From NCBI GenBank assembly GCA_963742955.1, contig CAVUOA010000023.1:1-29928 (forward strand): 29,928 bases of DNA. The letters are read 5' to 3'. This document shows, piece by piece, positions 8,372-16,125 of this stretch (its first letter is position 1; each line of letters opens with the position of its first letter). Below the pieces are notes generated by a model. The model worked only from the letters and a program-made list of their open reading frames with translations, did no database searches and was not told the DNA's origin. This DNA is from CAVUOA01 sp963742955. Its GTDB lineage: Bacteria; Bacteroidota; Ignavibacteria; Tepidaquicellales; OLB5. A program made the position numbers and the translations under genes.

Positions 8372-9748
8372 ATGAAAAATATTGTTGATTTTATTGATTC
8401 AAACAAAGAAAAATATCTTGACGAGCTTAAAGAGTTCTTAAGCTATCCCAGCATCAGTAACAATCCCGAAAACAAAAAGGATGTTGAACAATGCGCATCC
8501 TATATAAAAGAACATCTCCAAAAAATCGGAATGGAGCATGCTGAGGTTTATCCTACTGCGGGACATCCGGTTGTTTATGCGGACTGGCTCCACGCAGGCA
8601 ATGATAAGCCTACAGTGCTGATTTACGGGCACTATGACGTTCAGCCTGTTGACCCTATTGACCTTTGGACCTCACCTCCGTTTAAGGCAGACATAAGAAA
8701 CGGAAAAATTTATGCGAGAGGCGCCGCTGATGATAAAGGACAGGTGATGATTCATTTCAAGGCAATCGAAGCGCACCTTGCAAATAATAAATCGCTTCCC
8801 GTTAATATTAAGCTGATTATTGAAGGCGAAGAGGAAATCGGCAGCGTTAACCTTGAGAAATTTATTTCAGACCATAAAGAACTGCTGAAATCAGACGTTG
8901 TAGTTATATCAGATACCGCAATGTATGATGCAGACCATCCTGCAATAGGTTACGCTTTAAGAGGATTGTGCTACATGCAGATTGAATTAACCGGACCGAA
9001 CCGTGACCTTCATTCGGGGCAGTTCGGCGGCGCTGTAGAGAATCCTATCAATGCACTCGCTAACATTATTACAAAACTCAAAGACGATAAAGGCAGGATT
9101 TTAATTGACGGTTTTTATGATGAAGTGGTCTCTTTAAGCAAACAGGAAAGAGATGAGTTTAAAGAACTCCCGTTTGATGATAATGAGTATAAAGCTTCAC
9201 TCGGTGTCAATGAACTCTTCGGCGAAGAAGGCTACAGCACTTTAGAGCGTCTTTGGGCAAGACCAACGCTTGACTGCAACGGAATCTGGGGAGGTTTTAC
9301 AGGTGAAGGAGCAAAAACAGTTCTTCCCTCAAAAGCGTATGCAAAAATAAGCATGAGGCTTGTTCCTAACCAGGACCCGGCGAAGATTGAAAAATTATTT
9401 ACAGATTATGTAAAGAAAATTACACCGAAATCGGTTAAGATATCCGTAAGCGGGCTTCATCACGGCAAGCCGGCAATGACTCCTATTGACAGTAAATGGG
9501 TTAAAGCGGCATTCGAAGCTATGAAACAGGCATTCGGCAAGAAACCGGTATTTATACGCGAAGGCGGCTCGATTCCAATAGTGGTAACATTCCAGGAAAT
9601 CCTTAAAGCTCCGGCAGTTCTGCTTGGGTTTGGGTTGCCGGATGAAAATGCCCATTCACCTGATGAAAATATGAGCCTGAATAATTTTCATAGAGGAATA
9701 ATTACCTCCTCGATTTTTTATAATGAACTTGCTAACTTAAAAAATTAA
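8372..9748 (+). CDS. M20 family metallopeptidase (dipeptidase)
   Basis: A 458-residue, probably cytoplasmic, two-zinc M20 peptidase related to carnosinase/PepV-type dipeptidases. Visible metal and catalytic positions are His and Asp in IYGHYDVQP, Asp in GAADDKGQ, the Glu pair in IEGEEEIGS, Asp in VISDTAMY, and the C-terminal His in NAHSPDEN. A dimerisation domain lies between, from about residue 210. No signal peptide is seen. The start codon is two bases after the TPR stop, so the two are translationally close. Exact substrate is not predictable; small peptides are the usual ones. Confidence 0.93.
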   Translation: MKNIVDFIDSNKEKYLDELKEFLSYPSISNNPENKKDVEQCASYIKEHLQKIGMEHAEVYPTAGHPVVYADWLHAGNDKPTVLIYGHYDVQPVDPIDLWTSPPFKADIRNGKIYARGAADDKGQVMIHFKAIEAHLANNKSLPVNIKLIIEGEEEIGSVNLEKFISDHKELLKSDVVVISDTAMYDADHPAIGYALRGLCYMQIELTGPNRDLHSGQFGGAVENPINALANIITKLKDDKGRILIDGFYDEVVSLSKQERDEFKELPFDDNEYKASLGVNELFGEEGYSTLERLWARPTLDCNGIWGGFTGEGAKTVLPSKAYAKISMRLVPNQDPAKIEKLFTDYVKKITPKSVKISVSGLHHGKPAMTPIDSKWVKAAFEAMKQAFGKKPVFIREGGSIPIVVTFQEILKAPAVLLGFGLPDENAHSPDENMSLNNFHRGIITSSIFYNELANLKN

Positions 9749-9760
9749 ACAATAGAAACT

Positions 9761-10090
9761 ATGGCGGTAAAAACTTCATCCAAATCAAAGAAAACATCAG
9801 CAAGGGCAAAAAAAGATTTATCTCTGCCGCTTGAAAAAACGAACTTTCTTATTATAGGAGCAGGTATTTTAGTTTTGATTATCGGTTATATACTGATGTC
9901 CGAAAATTCAGTCAACGGCTTTTTGCCGACTGTTGTTTCGCCGATACTGCTTGTATTGGGTTACTGCGTAATCATTCCTTACGGCATATTAAAAAAACCT
10001 AAGAAACCCGAGTCAAATATTCAGCAAAGCGATACAGAAACAGTTACAGCATCACCCGAAAACGTGAGTACCAATATTAAGACAAAATAA
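9761..10090 (+). CDS. DUF3098-like membrane protein
   Basis: A 109-residue protein with a Lys/Ser-rich start, two transmembrane helices (about residues 29-47 and 55-75) around the loop LMSENSVNGFL, and a polar tail. Its length, the first-helix motif NFLIIGAGILVLIIGYILMS and the helix spacing fit the DUF3098 family common in Bacteroidetes; function unknown. It follows the dipeptidase by 12 bases and is the last gene before a terminator. Confidence 0.75.
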   Translation: MAVKTSSKSKKTSARAKKDLSLPLEKTNFLIIGAGILVLIIGYILMSENSVNGFLPTVVSPILLVLGYCVIIPYGILKKPKKPESNIQQSDTETVTASPENVSTNIKTK

Positions 10091-10122
10091 AGTTTAAACG
10101 CAGGAAAATTGATTTTTCCGGG

Positions 10123-10151
10123 AACCGGGTTTTTCGAAGCCCGGTTTTTTT
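10123..10151 (+). terminator. rho-independent terminator
   Basis: AACCGGG (10123-10129) pairs with CCCGGTT (10140-10146), followed by a run of T residues. It closes the tonB-to-DUF3098 gene run. Confidence 0.85.
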
Positions 10152-10164
10152 CATTTAAAGCCTT

Positions 10165-10186
10165 AAATCACCCTTATGGGTGATTT
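10165..10186. repeat. perfect 9-bp hairpin
   Basis: AAATCACCC and GGGTGATTT flank a TTAT loop. It stands between the terminator and the SRPBCC gene and could be a second terminator-like hairpin or a regulator site; no T tract follows. Confidence 0.5.
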
Positions 10187-10279
10187 GCATTTTAATATAA
10201 TCTGTTAGTTTAGTATTAGTGTGTAGAGTATGAAATAACACTTATTTAAAAATGAATTAAAACACCCGGGGAAAAAGAT

Positions 10280-10744
10280 ATGCCGAAAAAGAAATTTGAC
10301 TGGTCTCAATTTACGCAGCGGGTTGCGGTAGCTGCTCCGGTCGACCAGGTTTTTAAGATGTGGACCGACCCAGAGCACCTTCGTAATTGGTTTGTAACTG
10401 ATGCAAAGATAGAGCTGAAAAAAGGCGGGAAATATGAATGGAAATGGATTGCCGGAGTAAAGGAAAAAGGCAAAGTTATTGACTTTAAAAAACCTTCAAA
10501 AATAACTTTTACATTTGCAGGAAGTATCTGTGAAGTAACCGTGAAAAAAGATAAAAGAGGCTCGCTTGTAACACTTCATCAGCATAAAATACCGAAAACC
10601 GAAAAGGGGAAATCCGATATCCACCTTAACTGCAGCTGCGGCTGGACTTTTTACCTTACTAATTTAAAAACGTATCTCGAGTATGGTATAGACCTCCGCG
10701 AGGCAAATTCAAAATTTGCAAAAAAGGGCGTGATACTGAATTAA
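10280..10744 (+). CDS. SRPBCC (AHSA1-like) protein
   Basis: A 154-residue START/Bet v1-like fold protein. The start VAVAAPVDQVFKMWTDPEHL is the classic first strand and helix of the AHSA1/SRPBCC group, followed by RNWFVTDAKIELKKGGKYEW. The end WTFYLTNLKTYLEYGIDL matches the long C-terminal helix. Such proteins bind hydrophobic ligands or act with partner regulators; nothing here fixes the ligand. A GGGGAAAAAG purine stretch sits upstream of the ATG. The gene appears to be monocistronic, ending in a tandem duplication and a terminator. Confidence 0.88.
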   Translation: MPKKKFDWSQFTQRVAVAAPVDQVFKMWTDPEHLRNWFVTDAKIELKKGGKYEWKWIAGVKEKGKVIDFKKPSKITFTFAGSICEVTVKKDKRGSLVTLHQHKIPKTEKGKSDIHLNCSCGWTFYLTNLKTYLEYGIDLREANSKFAKKGVILN

Positions 10745-10769
10745 TAGTTATTAGAATTAATAGTTATTA
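10738..10769 (+). repeat. 16-bp perfect tandem duplication over a stop codon
   Basis: GAATTAATAGTTATTA occurs twice without a gap (10738-10753 and 10754-10769). The first copy contains the last sense bases and the TAA stop of the SRPBCC gene. It is probably a simple slippage product. Confidence 0.8.
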
Positions 10770-10783
10770 GTTAATGAATAAAG

Positions 10784-10812
10784 AAGGCGGCTTGAGCCGT
10801 CTTTTTTATTTT
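10784..10812 (+). terminator. rho-independent terminator after the SRPBCC gene
   Basis: AAGGCGGCT (10784-10792) and AGCCGTCTT (10795-10803) form a 9-bp stem with one G-U pair and a short loop, followed by TTTTATTTTTAT. Confidence 0.75.
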
Positions 10813-10893
10813 TATGCATTTTTATTATATACATATAATGTACAGTCTCTTTGGATTGAATACCATGCTCTAAATTGGTAACTTTACTCCAAT

Positions 10894-11451
10894 ATGGAAA
10901 CTCACCAATCAAAATCCAATAAAACAGCATTGCTGCTTCTTATTATCGGCGCAATTTTCTGGCTGGGGGCCATTAATATTCGAGCCCTTATAGGCAATGA
11001 GCTTCTGAATTACGACCAGTTCAATTTCAGGACTTCAATACCGCCGGATAGGGAGAACACGCTGTTTCAGCTGATTTCTAATTCCTCCATTGTTATAGCT
11101 TCAAGCTATCTGGTTGTCTTTATATCAGCAATCTGGTTCCTGAAAACGACAACCCTCAAACTCAAAGAAAACGGCTGGCTGCTTATGAGCTGTATACTTT
11201 TTTTTGTTTTTGTTCCCGTTGAAGTATATACTTACTATCTTGATACCAAATTTATTCTGCTGTATTATTCTCATCCTCCGAACCACGATGACCTTCTTAG
11301 AATCTTCGGAAAACGGCTGGGCGGATTAAGCGGAATTCCTGTCATTGCGTTATTCTGTTATTATACAATTATAGGTCTGGCAATATTCAGACCGCTTACA
11401 AAGAAACCTGAAATGCTCCCTGATGAAAAAGAAGAAACAGGCAAGCCCTGA
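10894..11451 (+). CDS. membrane protein with four helices, unknown function
   Basis: A 185-residue protein with four hydrophobic helices at about residues 12-32, 61-83, 92-113 and 146-168. An extracytoplasmic loop after helix 1 (NELLNYDQFNFRTSIPPDR) and a charged cytoplasmic tail complete it. No recognised family motif. Its last 29 bases overlap the next gene in another frame, which suggests translational coupling. Confidence 0.75.
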   Translation: METHQSKSNKTALLLLIIGAIFWLGAINIRALIGNELLNYDQFNFRTSIPPDRENTLFQLISNSSIVIASSYLVVFISAIWFLKTTTLKLKENGWLLMSCILFFVFVPVEVYTYYLDTKFILLYYSHPPNHDDLLRIFGKRLGGLSGIPVIALFCYYTIIGLAIFRPLTKKPEMLPDEKEETGKP

Positions 11452-11833
11452 AATAAAACTGCTTCTTGCGGAGCTTGAAGACATTGTTCGCCGGCTGGGA
11501 TATAACCTCAGGTACGAAAAAGGCGATTTTGAAGGAGGCTACTGCCTGCTCAAAGAATCGCGCCTGTTTGTTATAAACTCAAAGAACGAAGCGGAAAAAC
11601 GCATTGCTATTATTGCAAGGAACCTTAAGGAAATCGGCATCGATGATATTTTTGTTAAGCCGCAGGTACGGGAAGTGATAGAAACAGAAAATGCGAAGGC
11701 GGCAAAAAAAGAAGAAGGTGAAGCTCAGGAAGAAAAAGAAACTGAAGAAAAAGAACCCGAAGAAAAAGAAACTGAAGAAAAAGAAACTGAAGAAAAAGAA
11801 CCCGAAGAAAAAGAACCCGAAGAAAGAAACTGA
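11423..11833 (+). CDS. small protein with acidic KE(T/P)EE repeat tail
   Basis: A 136-residue protein. The first 85 residues look like a compact alpha/beta domain (LLAELEDIVRRLGYNLRYEK, GGYCLLKESRLFVINS) that I know only as a conserved hypothetical. The tail, from about residue 95, is Lys/Glu-rich with 5-residue units KETEE and KEPEE. The last DNA unit is 13 instead of 15 bases long, and this shift creates the TGA stop. Restoring two A residues would extend the frame to a TGA at 11859-11861 that overlaps the next ATG (ATGA). The gene overlaps the preceding membrane protein by 29 bases. Confidence 0.75.
   Translation: MKKKKQASPEIKLLLAELEDIVRRLGYNLRYEKGDFEGGYCLLKESRLFVINSKNEAEKRIAIIARNLKEIGIDDIFVKPQVREVIETENAKAAKKEEGEAQEEKETEEKEPEEKETEEKETEEKEPEEKEPEERN
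11729..11831 (+). repeat. 15-bp coding tandem repeat, last unit 2 bases short
   Basis: Six units of GAAGAAAAAGAA followed by ACT or CCC run from 11729 to 11818. A seventh unit (11819-11831) has three instead of five A residues and so is 13 bases. The Thr (ACT) and Pro (CCC) versions occur in the order T,P,T,T,P,P,T, which suggests multi-unit duplications. Confidence 0.9.
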
Positions 11834-11857
11834 AGAAAAACAAGAGGAAACCCGGCG

Positions 11858-12646
11858 ATGAAAGTAACTATTCTCGGAAGCGGAACTTCACAGGGTATCC
11901 CGATTATCGGATGCAGCTGTGCAGCATGTACTTCATTCAATCCGAAAGACAAGCGCCTCCGTGTTTCGGTGTATATTGATACCGGAGTTCAAAGGGAATA
12001 CTCATACGGAACATTGAAGCTGTTAATTGATACTTCGCCCGATTTCCGCCAGCAGATGCTTGTGAACAACTTAAATGATATCGATGCAATTTTATATACA
12101 CATCATCACATCGACCATATTATGGGGCTCGATGATATAAGGCAAATCAACCAGCTTCATCACAAAACAGTTGATGTTTACAGCAATGAAGGAACGATAA
12201 AATATATTAAGAAAGCGTTCAGCTATATTTTTGACGAGAGTACTTACAGAGGCGGCGGAATTCCCGATATTAAAATGCACGCAATTAAGCTGGAAAAGTT
12301 TAATATAGGAAACGTTGAGGTGATGCCCATAAGATACTTCCACGGACCTACAATTGTCTGGGGATACAGAATTGGCGATTTTGCTTATTTAACCGATTGC
12401 AGCAGCATACCCGAAGAAGAATTTTCAAAACTTGGCGGATTAAAGTACCTTGTTATAGATGCACTGAGATACAAATCACACCCGACGCATTATTCAATTG
12501 ATGAGGCAATAGAAGTTTCAGGAAAAATCGGCGCACGTATGACATATTTTACGCATATGACACACGATATTGTTCATGATGAAACAAACGCAAAGCTGCC
12601 GGCGGGCATTGAGCTTGCCTATGACGGATTAACGTTTGAGGTGTGA
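11858..12646 (+). CDS. MBL-fold metallohydrolase, PhnP-like
   Basis: A 262-residue metallo-beta-lactamase-fold hydrolase of the PhnP/Lactamase_B_2 type (cyclic phosphodiesterase-like). The start MKVTILGSGTSQGIPIIGC is typical, with Cys residues CSCAAC that in PhnP help bind a structural metal. The metal-binding motif THHHIDH is at about residues 85-91. Later ligands are His in RYFHGP, Asp in YLTDCS and His in THMTHD. The substrate is probably a phosphodiester; the exact one is unknown. The ATG lies 24 bases after the current stop of the acidic-tail gene. Confidence 0.9.
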   Translation: MKVTILGSGTSQGIPIIGCSCAACTSFNPKDKRLRVSVYIDTGVQREYSYGTLKLLIDTSPDFRQQMLVNNLNDIDAILYTHHHIDHIMGLDDIRQINQLHHKTVDVYSNEGTIKYIKKAFSYIFDESTYRGGGIPDIKMHAIKLEKFNIGNVEVMPIRYFHGPTIVWGYRIGDFAYLTDCSSIPEEEFSKLGGLKYLVIDALRYKSHPTHYSIDEAIEVSGKIGARMTYFTHMTHDIVHDETNAKLPAGIELAYDGLTFEV

Positions 12647-12707
12647 AAATCTTATTTGCTTGTGTCAACACCAACAAGGTGAGAAACAATTATTTGAATA
12701 AAGTAAG

Positions 12708-12806
12708 TCCCCTCTTGAGAGGGGATATAGGGGTGTGTTTAATTGACGAGTGAGTTTAAACCCACCCCGTTCAGATAAAATCGGAACAACCCCTCCGGGG
12801 GAGGGG
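12708..12806. repeat. pair of C-rich palindromes in inverted orientation (REPIN-like)
   Basis: The left element (12708-12737) is a TCCCCTC-TTGA-GAGGGGA hairpin followed by TATAGGGGTGTG. The right element (12761-12806) starts CCCACCCC, has a 21-base arm and ends in a CCCCTCC-GGG-GGAGGGG hairpin. The two point at each other across about 23 bases. Their parts match the two ends of the DUF559 insertion in leuS, but in the opposite relative orientation. They fill most of the gap before the dehydrogenase. Confidence 0.65.
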
Positions 12807-12851
12807 AATGTATTAAAAGAGAAATTTCTATATTATACTATATCCAATCCT

Positions 12852-13886
12852 ATGAAAGCAGTAATACTAAACGAAAACGGCGGACCTGATAAATTAATTT
12901 GCACTGAAGATTTTCCTGTGCCTGAGCTGAAGCCCGATGAAGTCCTAGTAAAAATCAAAGCAACAACAATTAACAGAGCTGACCTTGTAATCAGAACAGG
13001 CTACCCGGGGTTAAGCCTCAATTTTCCGCACATTCTCGGCGGAGATATAGCGGGAGTCGTTGAAAAAACAGGAAGCGGCGTTAAATCATTTAAGCCCGGT
13101 GAGCGGGTTATCAGCTGGTCGCTTGTTGCCTGCGGAGAATGTGAGTGGTGCAAACGCGGCAGGGGAGGATTATGTTTTAACTGGCAGTATTTTGGTATGC
13201 ACCGCCGAGGCTCGTATGCGGAATATACCGCTGTACCGAAAAGCTCTTTAATTCGCCTTCCCGATAATGTTTCTTTCGAAGATGCCGCGTGCCTGCCTGT
13301 TGCAGGATTAACAGCCTATCACGCACTGGGCAGTATAGGCAAGCTGCAAAATGGTGAAACATTCTTTATATGGGGTGGAGCGAGCGGGCTTGGCATGATG
13401 GCAATTCAGATTGCAAAGAACATCGGCGCCAAAGTTTTTGCAACTGCCGGAACGGATGAGAAAATTAAACGTCTGAAGGATTTAGGTGTTGACCATATTT
13501 TTAACCATAGAACCGAAGAAGATATTCCGGAAAAAGTTTTTGCATTAACTGATAATAGGGGAATTGATGCTGTGTTAGATTATATCGGACCGGCAACTCA
13601 TCCAAAGAGCTTTCAAATGGTAAAGAAGGGCGGAAGGATTCTCTGGTGCGGAATTATGACCGGGCGTGAAGCTACAATAAGCATTCATCAAACATATTTG
13701 CGCCACATCAGCCTGCTGGGATTGTATCTTGGTGAAAAAGAAGAGCTTGAAGGACTTGTTCAATTGGTATCACAGGGCAAGGTAAAACCGTACATCGGTG
13801 AAACACTTAGCTTAAAAGATGCAGCTAAAGGCCACCAGTTGATTGGTGAAGGCAAGGTTACAGGTAAAATTGTGATGGTACCATGA
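12852..13886 (+). CDS. zinc-type MDR dehydrogenase / quinone oxidoreductase-like
   Basis: A 344-residue NAD(P)H-dependent medium-chain dehydrogenase. The catalytic domain start MKAVILNENGGPDKL fits the family. A structural-zinc Cys set lies in ACGECEWCKRGRGGLC, and the nucleotide-binding loop in WGGASGLGMMAIQIAK. The catalytic-zinc Cys of true alcohol dehydrogenases is not obvious (the equivalent stretch reads TTINRADLVIRTGYPG), so it may be closer to quinone/crotonyl-type reductases. An in-frame ATG-less extension reaches back to 12750, but it is translated C-rich repeat (NPPRSDK..TTPPGEG), so I place the start at ATG 12852. Confidence 0.9.
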   Translation: MKAVILNENGGPDKLICTEDFPVPELKPDEVLVKIKATTINRADLVIRTGYPGLSLNFPHILGGDIAGVVEKTGSGVKSFKPGERVISWSLVACGECEWCKRGRGGLCFNWQYFGMHRRGSYAEYTAVPKSSLIRLPDNVSFEDAACLPVAGLTAYHALGSIGKLQNGETFFIWGGASGLGMMAIQIAKNIGAKVFATAGTDEKIKRLKDLGVDHIFNHRTEEDIPEKVFALTDNRGIDAVLDYIGPATHPKSFQMVKKGGRILWCGIMTGREATISIHQTYLRHISLLGLYLGEKEELEGLVQLVSQGKVKPYIGETLSLKDAAKGHQLIGEGKVTGKIVMVP

Positions 13887-13893
13887 CCGTGTT

Positions 13894-13917
13894 GTCATTC
13901 CCGCGAAAGCGGGAATC
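13894..13917. repeat. REP-like palindrome, GTCATTCCCGC type
   Basis: GTCATTCCCGC-GAAA-GCGGGAAT has an 8-bp perfect stem (13897-13904 with 13909-13916). It is the same family as 199-221 and 19453-19477 and lies 8 bases after the dehydrogenase stop codon. Confidence 0.7.
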
Positions 13918-13959
13918 TGATTAAACGTTAAATGAAATTTTGTTAACTAAGATTAGTTG

Positions 13960-13993
13960 ACTTCCGAAGTCTTTAAGACTTCGGAAGTTTTAC
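13960..13993 (+). terminator. strong hairpin between convergent genes
   Basis: A 12-bp perfect stem (13960-13971 with 13977-13988) with a TTTAA loop is followed by TTTTA. It ends the dehydrogenase transcript and meets the end of the minus-strand SnoaL-like gene. Confidence 0.7.
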
Positions 13994-14413
13994 GATAAAT
14001 AACATTTTAATCCAGTTAATCCGGCAGCAATCATTCTCCAGACAGCCTGCCAGCGCTCTTCTTCTTTAATCATAACAAATAAATCCCTGCCTGATTCCTT
14101 AATAGTTCTTGCCGTTCATCGTATAATCAATATCAAATTTATAGCTGACTACGGCTGTATAGGCTACTAAATTAACTGCAGGGTCAGATTCTTTGTAATC
14201 ATGAACCTCTGCCTGGCTCATAAAATCTTTATAGCTCTGAATGCACTCTGCTCTGTTGTGAGAAAGCTCCTTCATGTCAGGTCCGGTGATTACCATGTCT
14301 TTGTGGAAGTAGTAAGCAAGCTCATCAGTTTTATTGTTAAGCCATTCTTTGTTTAATTTTTGAATTGTGTGCCAGATTTGCTGGTGTGTCTGAGATTTGA
14401 ATTTGGTGTCCAT
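13990..14413 (-). CDS. SnoaL/DUF4440-like protein (frameshifted as read)
   Basis: An NTF2-fold protein of the SnoaL/DUF4440 kind. As read, a stop follows MNGKNY at 14099. If one T is removed at 14101, the frame continues KESGRDLFVMIKEEERWQAV to a stop at 13990, and this restored end is the usual last strand of the fold. The full protein would be about 140 residues, against 104 as read. It is either a recent pseudogene or a sequencing error. It lies downstream of trpS on the same strand. Function within this broad family cannot be assigned. Confidence 0.7.
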
Positions 14414-14499
14414 AGTGTAATCCGTTAGTTATTAAAACATAATTTTCAGTAGTCCAAAATAACTTGTTAAAATTAAATACGAAAGGAATATAAGGGAGT

Positions 14500-15507
14500 C
14501 TAAACGAACAAATTTAAGCCTGTAGCATTCCAGACTTCTTCTTTGGTTTTTGAAGCAATTTCGCGTGCGCGTTCAGCTCCATTGTTAAGCACTGATTTCA
14601 CGTAATCGAGATTATCTTTCAGTTCTTCTCTTTTTTCGCGGAATGGTTTAAAATGTTCGAGTACTTTTTCGAGAAGTAGTTTTTTTGCATCGCCGTATCC
14701 GAATCCCCCGGCGCGGTATTTTTCTGCAAGTGAGTTTTTTTCTTCCGCTGTTGCAAAATAAGAGTATAATTTATAAATGTTGTCTTTCATCGGGTCTTTT
14801 GGCTGCTCAAGCGGAGTGGAATCGGTTACAACTCCCATTATTTGTTTCTTCAATTGTTTTTCGGGAGCAAAAATTTCAATTATATTTCCGTAGCTTTTGC
14901 TCATTTTCTGACCGTCTGTTCCGATAACAACCGCAACCTCTTCGGGAATGTAAGGCGCCGGAAGTTTAAACACTTCGCCGTATGTGCGGTTGAATTTCCC
15001 GGCAATATCTCTTGCTATTTCAACGTGCTGTTTCTGGTCTTTGCCTACGGGGACTAAGTCGGGCTTATAAATCAATATATCAACCGCCATTAAAACGGGG
15101 TAATCAAACACCCCGACATTTATTTCTTTTGCGCCTTTGGCAACCGCATCTTTGTAAGCGTGGGCAAGCTCAAGCATGCTCATTGGTGTTATACAGTTTA
15201 ATATCCATGTAAGCTCAGCATGCTCATGTACATCGCTCTGTCTGAAGAAAACCGATTTCTTTGGGTCTAAACCAAGCGCAAGGTAATCAAGCGCTAAATC
15301 CATAACAAGCTCCTGCAGGTATTTTGCATTTTTTACCGTGGTGAGTGAATGCAGGTCAGCAAGGAAAATATAACTCTCATAGTCATTCTGCATGGCAACA
15401 TGATTTTTCATAGCTCCGAGGTAGTTTCCCAGGTGCGCTTTGCCTGTAGGTTTGACACCCGAGAGAATTCTCTTTTTCACGGGGAATTTGGGATTATCTG
15501 ATGCCAT
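14500..15507 (-). CDS. trpS: tryptophanyl-tRNA synthetase
   Basis: Class I aminoacyl-tRNA synthetase that charges tRNA-Trp. The HIGH-type motif is PTGKAHLGNYLGA near the N-terminus, and the KMSKS loop is GQKMSKSYGN. Trp-pocket segments such as DYPVLMAVDIL and PVGKDQKQHVE are present. I place the start at ATG 15507 (MASDNPKFPVKK), which leaves 335 residues, normal for the family. An upstream TTG at 15534 would overlap the end of nuoJ. The nuoJ stop lies 4 bases upstream of this ATG, so the two are probably one transcript. Confidence 0.95.
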   Translation of the reverse strand: MASDNPKFPVKKRILSGVKPTGKAHLGNYLGAMKNHVAMQNDYESYIFLADLHSLTTVKNAKYLQELVMDLALDYLALGLDPKKSVFFRQSDVHEHAELTWILNCITPMSMLELAHAYKDAVAKGAKEINVGVFDYPVLMAVDILIYKPDLVPVGKDQKQHVEIARDIAGKFNRTYGEVFKLPAPYIPEEVAVVIGTDGQKMSKSYGNIIEIFAPEKQLKKQIMGVVTDSTPLEQPKDPMKDNIYKLYSYFATAEEKNSLAEKYRAGGFGYGDAKKLLLEKVLEHFKPFREKREELKDNLDYVKSVLNNGAERAREIASKTKEEVWNATGLNLFV

Positions 15508-15511
15508 GAGG

Positions 15512-16030
15512 TTATTCGAATTTCTTTTTTGCAAGAACTATAGCGCCTACTATAGCTGCAAGGAGTATGAATGAAACAAGCTCAAACGGAAATGAATATA
15601 TTGTATAAAGCACTTTGCCGTTGGATTCAACTGTTCCTATAAACTCGGCATTAGGACTTATTGACGGGTATTTTTGAAAGAACCCGAAGAATGTCGAGAT
15701 TGCAAGTGCTGCAAAAAGCAATATTGCAAGCAGAATGGCTGTGATTTTCTTGTATGTAAAGTTTTCACTCAGCTTTGATTCGTCCTGAAGATTTAAAAGC
15801 ATAATAACAAATAAAAACAAAACCATAATTGCTCCGGCATAAACAATAATCTGTATGATTGCAATAAATTGCGCTCTCAGCATTAAGTATAAAGCCGATA
15901 TACAGAAAAAATTTACAACTAAGAATAATACGCTCTTGATGGGATTGCGGCGTGTTATCATTATAATTGCCGATGCCACAGCAAGCGCGGAGAAAAGCCA
16001 AACGATAATATTTTCTAATGTGAATTGCAT
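15512..16030 (-). CDS. nuoJ: NADH-quinone oxidoreductase subunit J
   Basis: A 172-residue membrane subunit of complex I, part of the proton-pumping arm. Five hydrophobic helices are seen, and the conserved core IIQIIVYAGAIMVLFLFVIM lies in helix 3 (about residues 58-77). The C-terminus VSFILLAAIVGAIVLAKKKFE is typical. It stands alone: no other nuo gene is in the window, although nuoJ usually sits in an nuo operon. It begins only 8 bases after the tRNA-Leu 3' end and has no Shine-Dalgarno sequence (TTAAAAAATG). Confidence 0.93.
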   Translation of the reverse strand: MQFTLENIIVWLFSALAVASAIIMITRRNPIKSVLFLVVNFFCISALYLMLRAQFIAIIQIIVYAGAIMVLFLFVIMLLNLQDESKLSENFTYKKITAILLAILLFAALAISTFFGFFQKYPSISPNAEFIGTVESNGKVLYTIYSFPFELVSFILLAAIVGAIVLAKKKFE

Positions 16031-16038
16031 TTTTTAAG

Positions 16039-16125
16039 TGCCCGGGGCCGGAATCGAACCGGCACCGAGGTACAACCCCGACAGGATTTTAAGTCCTGCG
16101 CGTCTACCAGTTCCGCCACCCGGGC
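16039..16125 (-). tRNA. tRNA-Leu (anticodon UAA)
   Basis: An 87-base cloverleaf read on the minus strand. The acceptor stem is GCCCGGG/CCCGGGC with discriminator A. The anticodon stem CAGGA/TCCTG holds the loop CTTAAAA, with anticodon TAA at 16089-16091. A long variable arm and a T arm with GGTTCGATTCC are present. CCA is not encoded (CACTT follows). Long variable arm, anticodon and length all agree with leucine. Confidence 0.96.

Noticed and set aside
11655..11952. Long minus-strand frames rich in Phe/Leu or Ser/Gly opposite the acidic-tail gene
   Set aside because: They are low-complexity shadows of the 15-base repeat, without a start context or conserved pattern.
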